A stretch of DNA of 64,000 bases from assembly GCA_964542475.1 (NCBI GenBank), contig CAZIUL010000019.1:1-64000 (forward strand), read 5' to 3'. A program made the translations under genes and the position numbers. Shown piece after piece: positions 1 to 7,208 of the stretch. Position 1 is the stretch's first letter; each line of letters starts with the position of its first letter. Below the pieces are notes generated by a model. That model saw nothing but the letters and a program-made list of their open reading frames with translations. It was not told where the DNA came from and ran no database searches. The DNA is from CAZIUL01 sp964542475. Lineage in GTDB: Bacteria > Planctomycetota > B15-G4 > CAYZWU01.

Positions 1-43
1 ATTTGAAGGTGTTTGAAGGTGATTTTCACTCGGAGTGTGAAAC

Positions 44-2236
44 ATGCGGGCTAACACCTCGATAGCAGCAACAACTGCCTTGACGATTCTGCTGCTCATG
101 CCCCGCATGTCAGCGGAAGACGTTCCTGAAAAACCCAGACCGGCAATCCTGGTTCCCAAGGTGTCAGGGGTGCTTGAAATAGATGGAGAGCTCGATGACA
201 GTGCTTGGAGCAATGCGACACTGATCGATTCGCTCAAACAGGTGGAGCCCAACGAAGGGCTGCCGTCTGATCCGCCCACCGCGATCCTGCTGATGCGTGA
301 CCACGAACACCTTTACATCGGTTTCATATGCTACGAGCCCGAACCCGAGCAGATGGTGCTGCAGGACATGCACAGGGATGCTTACCAGCGCGATGATGAC
401 GCTGTAAAAATCGCCCTGGACACCTTTCGCGACGGCAAATCAGGCTATTATTTCCTGATCGATGCGGCAGGATCGAGACTCGACGGTATGGTCGCTGACA
501 ACGGACAGCGTCTGAACTTCGACTGGGATGGTTTTTGGAGAGGAAAGAGTAAAATATTTTCCGACCGGTGGACCGCCGAGTTCGCAATACCGTTTCAGAC
601 GCTTGCCTTTGGCAAGGAAGGCGTCTGGCGGGCAAACTTCGAGCGCTGGCGCGGGTGCGACAGATCAAGGCACCGCTGGACAGGGATCGAGCGGGAGTTC
701 CGCGTCACCACGGTCAGCGAAGGAGGCGAGCTTTGCGGATTCGATGACCTGGAACAGGATATGGGAGTTGAGCTCGCACCCTACCTGAAGGTGAGGCGAA
801 GAAGGGAGCACGATCCCAGGTATTCAACTACCACAGGCGATTTTGGCGGCGAGTTCAACTGGCGCATCACCCCGCAGCTGGCAGGCTCCCTCACCGTGAA
901 CACCGATTTCGCCGAGACCGAGGTCGATGAGCGAAAAGTGAACCTCTCGCGCTTTTCGCTGACCTTTCCTGAAAAACGAGACTTCTTTCTCAAGGGATCA
1001 ACATATTTCCACTTCGGCTGGGAGAACTCGTTCGGTGACAGGAGCAGGCCGATACTCGTGCCGTTTTTCAGCCGCCGTATCGGCCTCTCCCCTGAAGGCG
1101 AGGAGATCTCCATCGATTATGGGGCGCGCATTTCAGGCAGGGTTAAGAACCTGGACATCGGGTTTCTCTCGGTACGGACAGGCGAGGATAGCCACGCGGA
1201 CATACCGGCCGGAGAGCTGATAGTGGCCAGGCCGGCTTACCGTGTAAACCGGAACCTGACCTTGGGGGGTATCCTGACCCACGGCAATCCGTCTTCAAGG
1301 GATAGCAACACGGTCGGGGGAGGCGATATCCGCTACGTGAGCACTGATCTTTTTCCAGGCCTCTTAACTTTTAATGCCTATTTCCTGAACAGCAACGACG
1401 AGGAAATCGATAGCAGCGGCGCTGGATACGGTATCCGGACGACGTTCAAGACAAGCGACTGGAACCACTACCTCGGAACGCTTTACGCCCAGGAGGAGTT
1501 TGTTCCCGCGCTGGGCCACGTGTACAGGCCCGGGGAACGGCAATATTTCGGCGGCGTGGATTGGGAGCCCAGGCCGGACAGCGGACCTATCCGCAACTTC
1601 GAGTTCTCGTTCCACCCCTCTTTCTGGACCCAGCCGGACGGCACCATCATCTCAAAAAACCTGATGACCAAGCTGTTCGAATCCGAATGGCACTCCGGTG
1701 ACAGGTTCTTTATACGCCACAGCCTCGATTCGGACCGCATGGAAGAGGCGTTCGAGCCTGTGGATGGAAACGTGATTCCTGCCGGAGAATACGACTGGCA
1801 GACTCTCGAAGCAGGTGTTTCATCGTCGAGAAAGCGTTCCATATCAGGCGATTTAAGCTACGAGGCCGGGACATGGTACAACGGTAGAACCACACAGGTC
1901 AGAACCAGCGCGAAGTGGAACCCCTCCCCAAACCTGGAGCTCAGGCTCAGATACTCCCAGAACCGCATGAGGCTGCCGGGCGGCAGTTTCACGACACGCG
2001 TGGAATCCATGAACCTGAACTACGACTTCACCCCGGATATACGCCTTGAGAGCCTGGTGCAGGCTGACAGCGTCTCTGACAACCTTGGATTTCAGAGCAG
2101 ACTCAAGTGGATCATCGAAGACGGAAGGGAGCTCTTTTTTGTGGTCAACTCCTCGTGGATCAGGGAGGAAGACGACTCGATCGTTCCTGTGGAACACGAC
2201 CTGATTGTCAAGCTTCAGTACGCATTTCGTTTTTAA
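44..2236 (+). CDS. Secreted DUF5916 protein with N-terminal CBM9-like domain
   Basis: A 730-residue exported protein. Residues 1-24 form a signal peptide ending near MSAEDVP. Residues about 40-190 resemble the carbohydrate-binding family 9-like domain that precedes DUF5916, with the typical opening LEIDGELDDSAW. The remaining 500 residues are rich in alternating aromatic and polar residues, and the chain ends in Phe (LQYAFRF), as in outer-membrane beta-barrels. Family knowledge: such CBM9-DUF5916 proteins are predicted surface proteins, often called membrane-associated hydrolases, but no catalytic activity is established. The start is supported by GGAG eight bases upstream. The gene is followed closely by a palindromic repeat and stands alone. 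I am confident of the family, not of the function. Confidence 0.85.
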   Translation: MRANTSIAATTALTILLLMPRMSAEDVPEKPRPAILVPKVSGVLEIDGELDDSAWSNATLIDSLKQVEPNEGLPSDPPTAILLMRDHEHLYIGFICYEPEPEQMVLQDMHRDAYQRDDDAVKIALDTFRDGKSGYYFLIDAAGSRLDGMVADNGQRLNFDWDGFWRGKSKIFSDRWTAEFAIPFQTLAFGKEGVWRANFERWRGCDRSRHRWTGIEREFRVTTVSEGGELCGFDDLEQDMGVELAPYLKVRRRREHDPRYSTTTGDFGGEFNWRITPQLAGSLTVNTDFAETEVDERKVNLSRFSLTFPEKRDFFLKGSTYFHFGWENSFGDRSRPILVPFFSRRIGLSPEGEEISIDYGARISGRVKNLDIGFLSVRTGEDSHADIPAGELIVARPAYRVNRNLTLGGILTHGNPSSRDSNTVGGGDIRYVSTDLFPGLLTFNAYFLNSNDEEIDSSGAGYGIRTTFKTSDWNHYLGTLYAQEEFVPALGHVYRPGERQYFGGVDWEPRPDSGPIRNFEFSFHPSFWTQPDGTIISKNLMTKLFESEWHSGDRFFIRHSLDSDRMEEAFEPVDGNVIPAGEYDWQTLEAGVSSSRKRSISGDLSYEAGTWYNGRTTQVRTSAKWNPSPNLELRLRYSQNRMRLPGGSFTTRVESMNLNYDFTPDIRLESLVQADSVSDNLGFQSRLKWIIEDGRELFFVVNSSWIREEDDSIVPVEHDLIVKLQYAFRF

Positions 2237-2242
2237 TCCTCT

Positions 2243-2279
2243 TATTTCATACTCTTCGCCGCGAGGTGCCGTAAACTGT
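2243..2279. repeat. Palindromic intergenic repeat, copy a (partial)
   Basis: Half-copy of a palindromic repeat also seen at 33252, 37785, 56489 and 59891. It carries the TTTCAT-n-CTCTTCG core and the GCGAGGTGCCGTAAACTG block shared with the 59891 copy. It begins seven bases after the stop codon of the preceding gene. Confidence 0.7.
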
Positions 2280-2380
2280 GTTGTGGCATGGCGCATGTCA
2301 GGAGACGGCAGCAGGCTTGTTCCTAACAGCTTTCACTTGCAGCCCAGTGGTTTCGGACAAAACATGGTTCGAGGTTTTTC

Positions 2381-4264
2381 ATGAACCGCCGACTTATCTT
2401 CTTATCGTTTCTGTTTTTCATCAGCCTGCCCTTTGTGCCCGCGTCAGCGTCGGAGGATCCGCTCTTCGAGGAGATCAGCAAAGAGTGCGGGCTGGCCGAT
2501 GCCCGCGGCGGGAAGTTCTCATTCGGAGATTTCGACAACGACTGCGATCCCGACCTTCTCATCAACGGCAGGAAGCTGTTCAGAAACGACGGTTCGAAGG
2601 GCAAGATAGCGTTCTTGGACATCACAGCAGAGGCCGGGCTTAACGAAGCAGGCGGCGACGGGGCATGCTGGTTCGATTTCGATCGGGACGGGTGGCTCGA
2701 TTTCGTCACCAACTCCGGGGATGTGTTCATCAGCAATGAGGGAAAAAGCTTTGTGAACAGGGGCAAGAGGCTGGGGATCGAAATCCCGAACAGCCGAGCA
2801 TCCTGCATAGGGTGCGGCGATTTCAACGGCGACGGCTGGATCGACATCTTCACCGGCGGAGGCGAAAACTGGAAGGAGCACAAGATCTTCAGGCAGACCC
2901 TCTGGCTCAACAAGGGAGGCAAGGGACTCATTGATGTGACCGGCAAGGCAGGCCTCGACCAGATCCGCTACGGCAGGGCGGCGATCTGGTGCGACTACGA
3001 CTGGGACGGGGACCAGGATATCTATTCGGGAAACTACCGGCTCCATCCCAACATCCTGCTGTGTAACGACCGCGGAAAGCTCGTGGATGTGTCTGAAAAA
3101 GCCGGGGCGACCGGGAGGTACGACCAGGAAATGTTCGTTGATCCGCACTCGGGAAAAAAACGGGGATACCGGTACGGGCACACGATCGCCGCATCCTGGG
3201 CTGACCTGAACAACGATGGTTTTTTCGATCTTTGGGTGTCGAACCTGGCGCACAAGGCCATCGGCAAGGTGAGCCCCGAGTTCGCCAAGGTGCTCGGATC
3301 GGACTACGACAGCAGGGGGTACGACTGCGACGATTCGAACATCTACATCAACTCCGGACCGCCGGAGTACACCTTCGAGGACAGGCGGGTTGAGATGGGC
3401 ATCCCGATCATTCCCGTCCAGAAATACGGCAAATGGAAAGGCGACGAGCTCTGGTCGGGCGCGGCGTGCGCGGACTTCGACAACAACGGGTGGATCGACG
3501 TGTATGTCAACCAGGTCTATGGAAACCAGCCGAACTCGTTCGCGCTGCTCTTTGCCAACGACGGGGGCATGTTCGAGGAGTGCGGGGGAAGGCAGCTCAT
3601 CCGGCTCTGGGGAGGGTACGGTTCCGCCTGGGCGGATGTTGACTCCGACGGTAATCCCGATCTCGTGGCAACGGGCGCTCCAAAATGCAACGGCAAGTCC
3701 GGCGTTCACTTTTTTCACAACAAGGGGAGCGGGTCCGGGTGGATCGGGTTCGACCTCAAGGGAACCAAAAAAGCCCAGACCATCGGTGCAAGGGTTCTCC
3801 TGCTTCAGGAGGGCAATGCCCAGCTCAGGCTTGTATCAACAAGCATGGGGAGCCACACACAGCAAAACGAACAGCGGCTGCACTTCGGTCTTGGAAAATA
3901 CGGCCCGCCGCTTGCGGCAATCGCATACTGGCCCGATGGAACGGTCCAGTCGATCAAATCAATCGACCAGGGGCAATACCACGATGTCGAAAAAGAAAAA
4001 CGCCCAATAATCGGACTCAAGACCCTCACACCATCGACTGCAAAAGCGGGTAAGGAGACGAGTTTCAGGATCAGGCTGTCAAGTTACTCCCCTGAGACAA
4101 AGGTTTTCTGGGGCTTCGAAAACTCGCGTTCACCCGATTCGATAACAGGGGAACACCAAGCGGTACACACATTCGATGATCCCGGAGCCTATCATGTCTG
4201 GGTACTGGTTGTGGATGACAAGGGAGGCGTGGGGGAAAAGACGTTCGAGGTCAAGGTGAGGTAA
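2381..4264 (+). CDS. Secreted FG-GAP/VCBS repeat protein with ASPIC/UnbV and PKD-like domains
   Basis: A 627-residue exported protein with a signal peptide (residues 1-24, cut near ASASEDP). At least seven calcium-binding-like repeats of the form DxDxDGxxD are visible, for example DFDRDGWLDF, DFNGDGWIDI, DLNNDGFFDL and DVDSDGNPDL, which suggests a beta-propeller. These are followed by an ASPIC/UnbV domain (about residues 445-540, with GARV and a conserved LHFGLG) and a C-terminal PKD-like Ig domain (HTFDDPGAYHVWVLVVDD). The start has GAGG six bases upstream. Such proteins are extracellular or cell-surface and are thought to bind ligands; no enzyme activity can be assigned. It converges on the decarboxylase gene with only 19 bases between them. 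Confidence 0.88.
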   Translation: MNRRLIFLSFLFFISLPFVPASASEDPLFEEISKECGLADARGGKFSFGDFDNDCDPDLLINGRKLFRNDGSKGKIAFLDITAEAGLNEAGGDGACWFDFDRDGWLDFVTNSGDVFISNEGKSFVNRGKRLGIEIPNSRASCIGCGDFNGDGWIDIFTGGGENWKEHKIFRQTLWLNKGGKGLIDVTGKAGLDQIRYGRAAIWCDYDWDGDQDIYSGNYRLHPNILLCNDRGKLVDVSEKAGATGRYDQEMFVDPHSGKKRGYRYGHTIAASWADLNNDGFFDLWVSNLAHKAIGKVSPEFAKVLGSDYDSRGYDCDDSNIYINSGPPEYTFEDRRVEMGIPIIPVQKYGKWKGDELWSGAACADFDNNGWIDVYVNQVYGNQPNSFALLFANDGGMFEECGGRQLIRLWGGYGSAWADVDSDGNPDLVATGAPKCNGKSGVHFFHNKGSGSGWIGFDLKGTKKAQTIGARVLLLQEGNAQLRLVSTSMGSHTQQNEQRLHFGLGKYGPPLAAIAYWPDGTVQSIKSIDQGQYHDVEKEKRPIIGLKTLTPSTAKAGKETSFRIRLSSYSPETKVFWGFENSRSPDSITGEHQAVHTFDDPGAYHVWVLVVDDKGGVGEKTFEVKVR

Positions 4265-4283
4265 GTGAACACCCTCTTTTCTT

Positions 4284-5711
4284 CTACTCCCCCCCCACTT
4301 CCCTCGCTGTCCGCTTGATCCTTTCCCACGCTTTTTCCACGTGCCTCTCTTTTACCTCGGTCTGGCCTATCACCATCCGAATGGTGTACTTCCCGTCAAG
4401 CTTCGTATGGGTCATGTACAGCTCGCCGCTCTCGTTCAGCTTCTCCAAGAGGGTTGAGTTCAGCCGGTTCAGCTCATCCCCGTTCTCCATGCCCCGCGGC
4501 CTGTACCTGAAACAGATCGCGTTGAGCGGGACCGGCGCCAGAACCTCGAATCCGTCCTCTTTTTGCATCTTCTTCAGCAGCTCGCCGGCCATGCTTATGT
4601 GTTTTTTGATCTTACACCGCAGCCCTTCAACTCCGTAGTGCCTGATCACGAACCAGAGCTTGAGAGCCCTGAACCTCCTGCCGAGAGGAACCCCCCAGTC
4701 GCGAAAGTTTTTTACACGGCTTTCCACGCCGGTCTTCAGGTATTCGGGGAGGATCTCGAAGGTCCGGATCAGCAGCGAAGGATCCTTCACGAAATAAGCC
4801 GAACAGTCGAAGTTTGTGAACATCCATTTGTGCGGATTGAACACAAAGGTATCCACATGCTCGATGCCCTGGATCATCCACCTTTTTTCCGGCAAGATCA
4901 GGGCGCTGCCCGCGAAAGCGGCATCCACATGAAACCACACTTTGTGCTTCGAACAGACCTCGCCCACTTTGCCGATCGGGTCCACAGCGGTCGATGAAGT
5001 CGTACCGATCGTTGCTACCGTGCACAACGGGCTATACCCAGATCTCTTGTCCTTTTCGACCGCCTCATCAAGCCTGTCCGGAAGCATGGCAAAGTTCTCA
5101 TCCACGGGGATCTTTCTCAACAAACCACTGCTAAGGCCCGCGATCTTGACAGACTTCTCAACGGACGAGTGCGCCTCAGCGGAACAGTAGGTGGTGAACG
5201 GCCCGTTTTTGCCAATCATCCCGGACGAACCGGAACTGAATCCGGTAAACAGTTCCCTGGCGGTGAGTATCGAGCACAGGGTTGACGTGGATGCCGTGTC
5301 CTGAATCACTCCAGAAAAACCTTCCGGCAGCCCGAGCATCTTGCGCAGCCACTCCATGACACACTCTTCGAGCTCGGTTGCGGCGGGGGATGTCTGCCAT
5401 ATCATGCACTGGGCGCCAAGAGCTGCTGTAAGCATCTCCGCAAGCACTGATATCCTGGAGCTGTTCGCTGGAAAGTAAGCAAAAAACGACGGGTGCTGCC
5501 AGTGGGTCATGCCGGGGATTATGATGTCGTTGAAATTCTTGAAGATCTCATCAAAGCCCTCACCCTCTTCCGGGGGATCAACCGGCAGCTGATCCAAAAC
5601 ATCTCCGGGCTTCGCCAGGGACATGACCGGATAGCTTTCCACGCCGTCCAAATAGTCTGCAATCCAGTCCGCCATTTCGTGGGCGCGTTTTCTGAAATCA
5701 AGGTTTTTCAT
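4284..5711 (-). CDS. Aromatic-L-amino-acid decarboxylase family (group II PLP enzyme)
   Basis: A 475-residue cytoplasmic PLP-dependent decarboxylase of the DDC/TDC type. The PLP lysine is in NPHKW (Lys295), preceded by HVDAAFAGSA, where the aspartate contacts the pyridine nitrogen. The N-terminal THWQHPSFFAYFP segment is the usual substrate-site signature of aromatic amino acid decarboxylases. Length matches the family (470-480). The reaction is presumably decarboxylation of tyrosine, tryptophan, phenylalanine or DOPA to the arylamine; the exact substrate cannot be read from sequence. The gene is monocistronic, with a bidirectional terminator upstream at 5855-5882 separating it from the small DUF4242 gene. 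No partner amine transporter or oxidase is nearby. Confidence 0.9.
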   Translation of the reverse strand: MKNLDFRKRAHEMADWIADYLDGVESYPVMSLAKPGDVLDQLPVDPPEEGEGFDEIFKNFNDIIIPGMTHWQHPSFFAYFPANSSRISVLAEMLTAALGAQCMIWQTSPAATELEECVMEWLRKMLGLPEGFSGVIQDTASTSTLCSILTARELFTGFSSGSSGMIGKNGPFTTYCSAEAHSSVEKSVKIAGLSSGLLRKIPVDENFAMLPDRLDEAVEKDKRSGYSPLCTVATIGTTSSTAVDPIGKVGEVCSKHKVWFHVDAAFAGSALILPEKRWMIQGIEHVDTFVFNPHKWMFTNFDCSAYFVKDPSLLIRTFEILPEYLKTGVESRVKNFRDWGVPLGRRFRALKLWFVIRHYGVEGLRCKIKKHISMAGELLKKMQKEDGFEVLAPVPLNAICFRYRPRGMENGDELNRLNSTLLEKLNESGELYMTHTKLDGKYTIRMVIGQTEVKERHVEKAWERIKRTAREVGGE

Positions 5712-5765
5712 TATCTACATAGTATAACGAGCCCGAGAAGATTTTCACCGTGTTTATTTTTGCAT

Positions 5766-5813
5766 GGAGGGACGGCTTCCACGCCGTCCTCTTCCGGTCG
5801 GGGTGGAAGCCGA
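5766..5813. repeat. GC-rich hairpin repeat with 17-bp motif shared with 10605-10621
   Basis: Contains CGGCTTCCACGCCGTCC (5773-5789), the exact reverse complement of 10605-10621. Both copies are preceded by GGAGGGACGG. The element can fold through CGGCTTCCAC pairing with GTGGAAGCCG further right. It lies just upstream of the decarboxylase start. Confidence 0.6.
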
Positions 5814-5854
5814 AATGAAATAAGCCGACTAGAAGCAGGGCAATGGAGATGGAC

Positions 5855-5882
5855 AAAAAAAGCGGCCCGCAAAGGCCGCTTT
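5855..5882 (-). terminator. Rho-independent terminator of the DUF4242/selenoprotein gene
   Basis: A nine-pair stem (AAAGCGGCC with GGCCGCTTT) around a six-base loop, followed on the minus strand by seven T residues. It lies 31 bases after the stop codon of the minus-strand gene at 5913-6167. The stem is also flanked by T residues on the plus strand, so it may work both ways. Confidence 0.85.
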
Positions 5883-5912
5883 TATATTCCCGGTGGTTTC
5901 CGGTTGCAGGTC

Positions 5913-6167
5913 TTAGTTCACAAGAGTCTCTGAAACATGCTCTTCCACCTCAACGATACTGTCGTAGGGAACACTCGATTCCTTGAACAGCTTCTCGAGC
6001 TCCTCCTTGGACTGGGCGCTCCAGCAGCAAACCCCAACTCCTTCATCCCAGTTCATGTAAGAGCGTTCGAACGTCATTTCGCTTCCCCGTGAAGCGCTGA
6101 TGACATCCTTTCAGGTTCTTCTCAGCTCGCCTTCAGAGAGCTTCGGCATGGTAATCAGATATTTCAT
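5913..6167 (-). CDS. Putative selenoprotein of the DUF4242 family (in-frame UGA at codon 19)
   Basis: An 84-residue reading frame, missed by ordinary ORF calling because codon 19 is TGA (6113-6111). Read through, it gives MKYLITMPKLSEGELRRT-U-KDVISAS, then FERSYMNWDEGVGVCCWSAQ and a KEELEKLFKESSVPYDSIVEV helix-strand end, which fits DUF4242 (small ferredoxin-like proteins; one member is a nickel binder). From memory, many members have Cys at the UGA position and a second Cys in the SY-x10-C strand, here Cys47/Cys48. An excellent RBS (GGAGGTG) precedes the ATG and a strong terminator follows the TAA. A stem-loop starts three bases after the UGA. Selenocysteine is an inference; the alternative is a recent nonsense mutation. 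No sel genes are in the window. Confidence 0.72.
6069..6108 (-). promoter_or_regulatory. Candidate bacterial SECIS stem-loop
   Basis: On the minus strand, GGAUGUCAU (6108-6100) pairs over nine positions with AUGACGUUC (6077-6069), two of them G-U. A small CAG/AA internal loop is followed by six perfect pairs (CGCUUC 6096-6091 with GAAGCG 6085-6080) and the apical loop ACGGG. The loop begins 20 nt after the UGA, within the 16-37 nt range known for bacterial SECIS elements, and it contains the guanines expected for SelB binding. Function is inferred from position and shape only. Confidence 0.6.
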
Positions 6168-6418
6168 GATACACCTCCAACCAGATAGTTATTCAAGGAG
6201 AGTTCCAGCTCCAAAAACCAAAAGGAGCCTGGCAGAACACCTCCAGTATTCTAGTAATATCGGTGCGCAGCAATCGCCGGTTCTTCGAAAAGCAAAAAAA
6301 ACCGTTTACTGCCTTCTGCCTGGAAAAACACGATGATAATGGTAACCTTAAAAAATAAAAAAAACAAGAACAACTTCAACAGATATGGTTCAACCGTGCC
6401 GTACGATCAGGTGTCACA

Positions 6419-7207
6419 ATGATCTCGAACCGCTTCAGCCGATTGCCTGCACCCCGGCCTGTTTTCCTGCTCAGATCCCGGAAGAGCTGCCTGCTCGCCG
6501 TTTTCCTGCTTGCTGCATGTTGTCCCGCCTGTTCGGAAAAACCCGAAGCGGTTTCGGCTGATGCATTGCAAGACATCATCGAGCGAACCTCCACGGAAAA
6601 AAAGATCGTATCGGACATCAACGGTGCAGCCTCCCCATCGACTTCCGACTCCCTTGGAAAGCTGAAGCTGACCGTTGTAAAAAATGCGTCCATGCTGAGG
6701 GAAAAAGAGTTCCTCTTGAGACTCATCCGGGAGGACTACCGAGCAACGGCCCTTGCGAGGCAAACGGCGAGGGAGATCCTTTCCTTCACCGGACCGACAG
6801 CGGAACAAAAACCGATGACATTGAGGCCGCTCGATATCAAGGAGATCTACAGCGAGACGGTCCACATGGTACAGCGATCTTCCCGCCCCGCCAAGCTCAG
6901 GATCCTCAAGGACCTGGAGATCTACCTGGTTTTCAGGGCGGCATACGACAGCCTCGATCACGAGGACAAGCTTTCTCTCATCAGAAAATGGAATGATAGT
7001 ACAGGCAGCGCCTTGCCGCCGAAACCCGAAGAGAGCACTGTTTTTCCTCTCTTCTGGCTTCGTGAAAATCCGATATTCTGGAAAAGGGGCGGTCGTTTCT
7101 GGTGGTGGGCATCTCATGCGCTGATGCAGGACGACAATTTCCGGATCGAGGATGACGGGCGCGTGCTGTTCATTCTCCCTGACAAGAAAGCCGCGTTTTC
7201 TTCCTGA
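6419..7207 (+). CDS. Hypothetical lipoprotein
   Basis: A 262-residue protein I do not recognise. A basic N-terminus and hydrophobic stretch (residues 24-37) end in a lipobox-like LLAACC, so it is probably a lipoprotein with Cys at about residue 34 or 35. The rest looks helical, with a coiled segment near residues 75-105 and an aromatic patch (FWKRGGRFWWW) near residue 220. AGGTG lies six bases before the ATG. The stop codon is only one base from the start of the next gene, so the two are probably co-transcribed, but nothing here explains a link to sugar activation. Confidence 0.6.
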   Translation: MISNRFSRLPAPRPVFLLRSRKSCLLAVFLLAACCPACSEKPEAVSADALQDIIERTSTEKKIVSDINGAASPSTSDSLGKLKLTVVKNASMLREKEFLLRLIREDYRATALARQTAREILSFTGPTAEQKPMTLRPLDIKEIYSETVHMVQRSSRPAKLRILKDLEIYLVFRAAYDSLDHEDKLSLIRKWNDSTGSALPPKPEESTVFPLFWLRENPIFWKRGGRFWWWASHALMQDDNFRIEDDGRVLFILPDKKAAFSS

Positions 7208-7208
7208 A

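Noticed and set aside
2519..3718. Long antisense ORF (399 codons) opposite the FG-GAP protein
   Set aside because: It mirrors the high third-position GC of the real gene; its Val/Asp-rich sequence is the complement of the Asp repeats.
6111..6113. UGA at codon 19 read as a sense codon of an altered genetic code (Gly or Trp)
   Set aside because: Many genes here end in TGA at their natural length (for example at 7207, 15933, 46416 and secA), so the code is standard.
6100..6336. Plus-strand ORF of 78 codons opposite the DUF4242-like gene
   Set aside because: No RBS, no recognisable family, and it runs antisense over a better-supported gene and its RBS.
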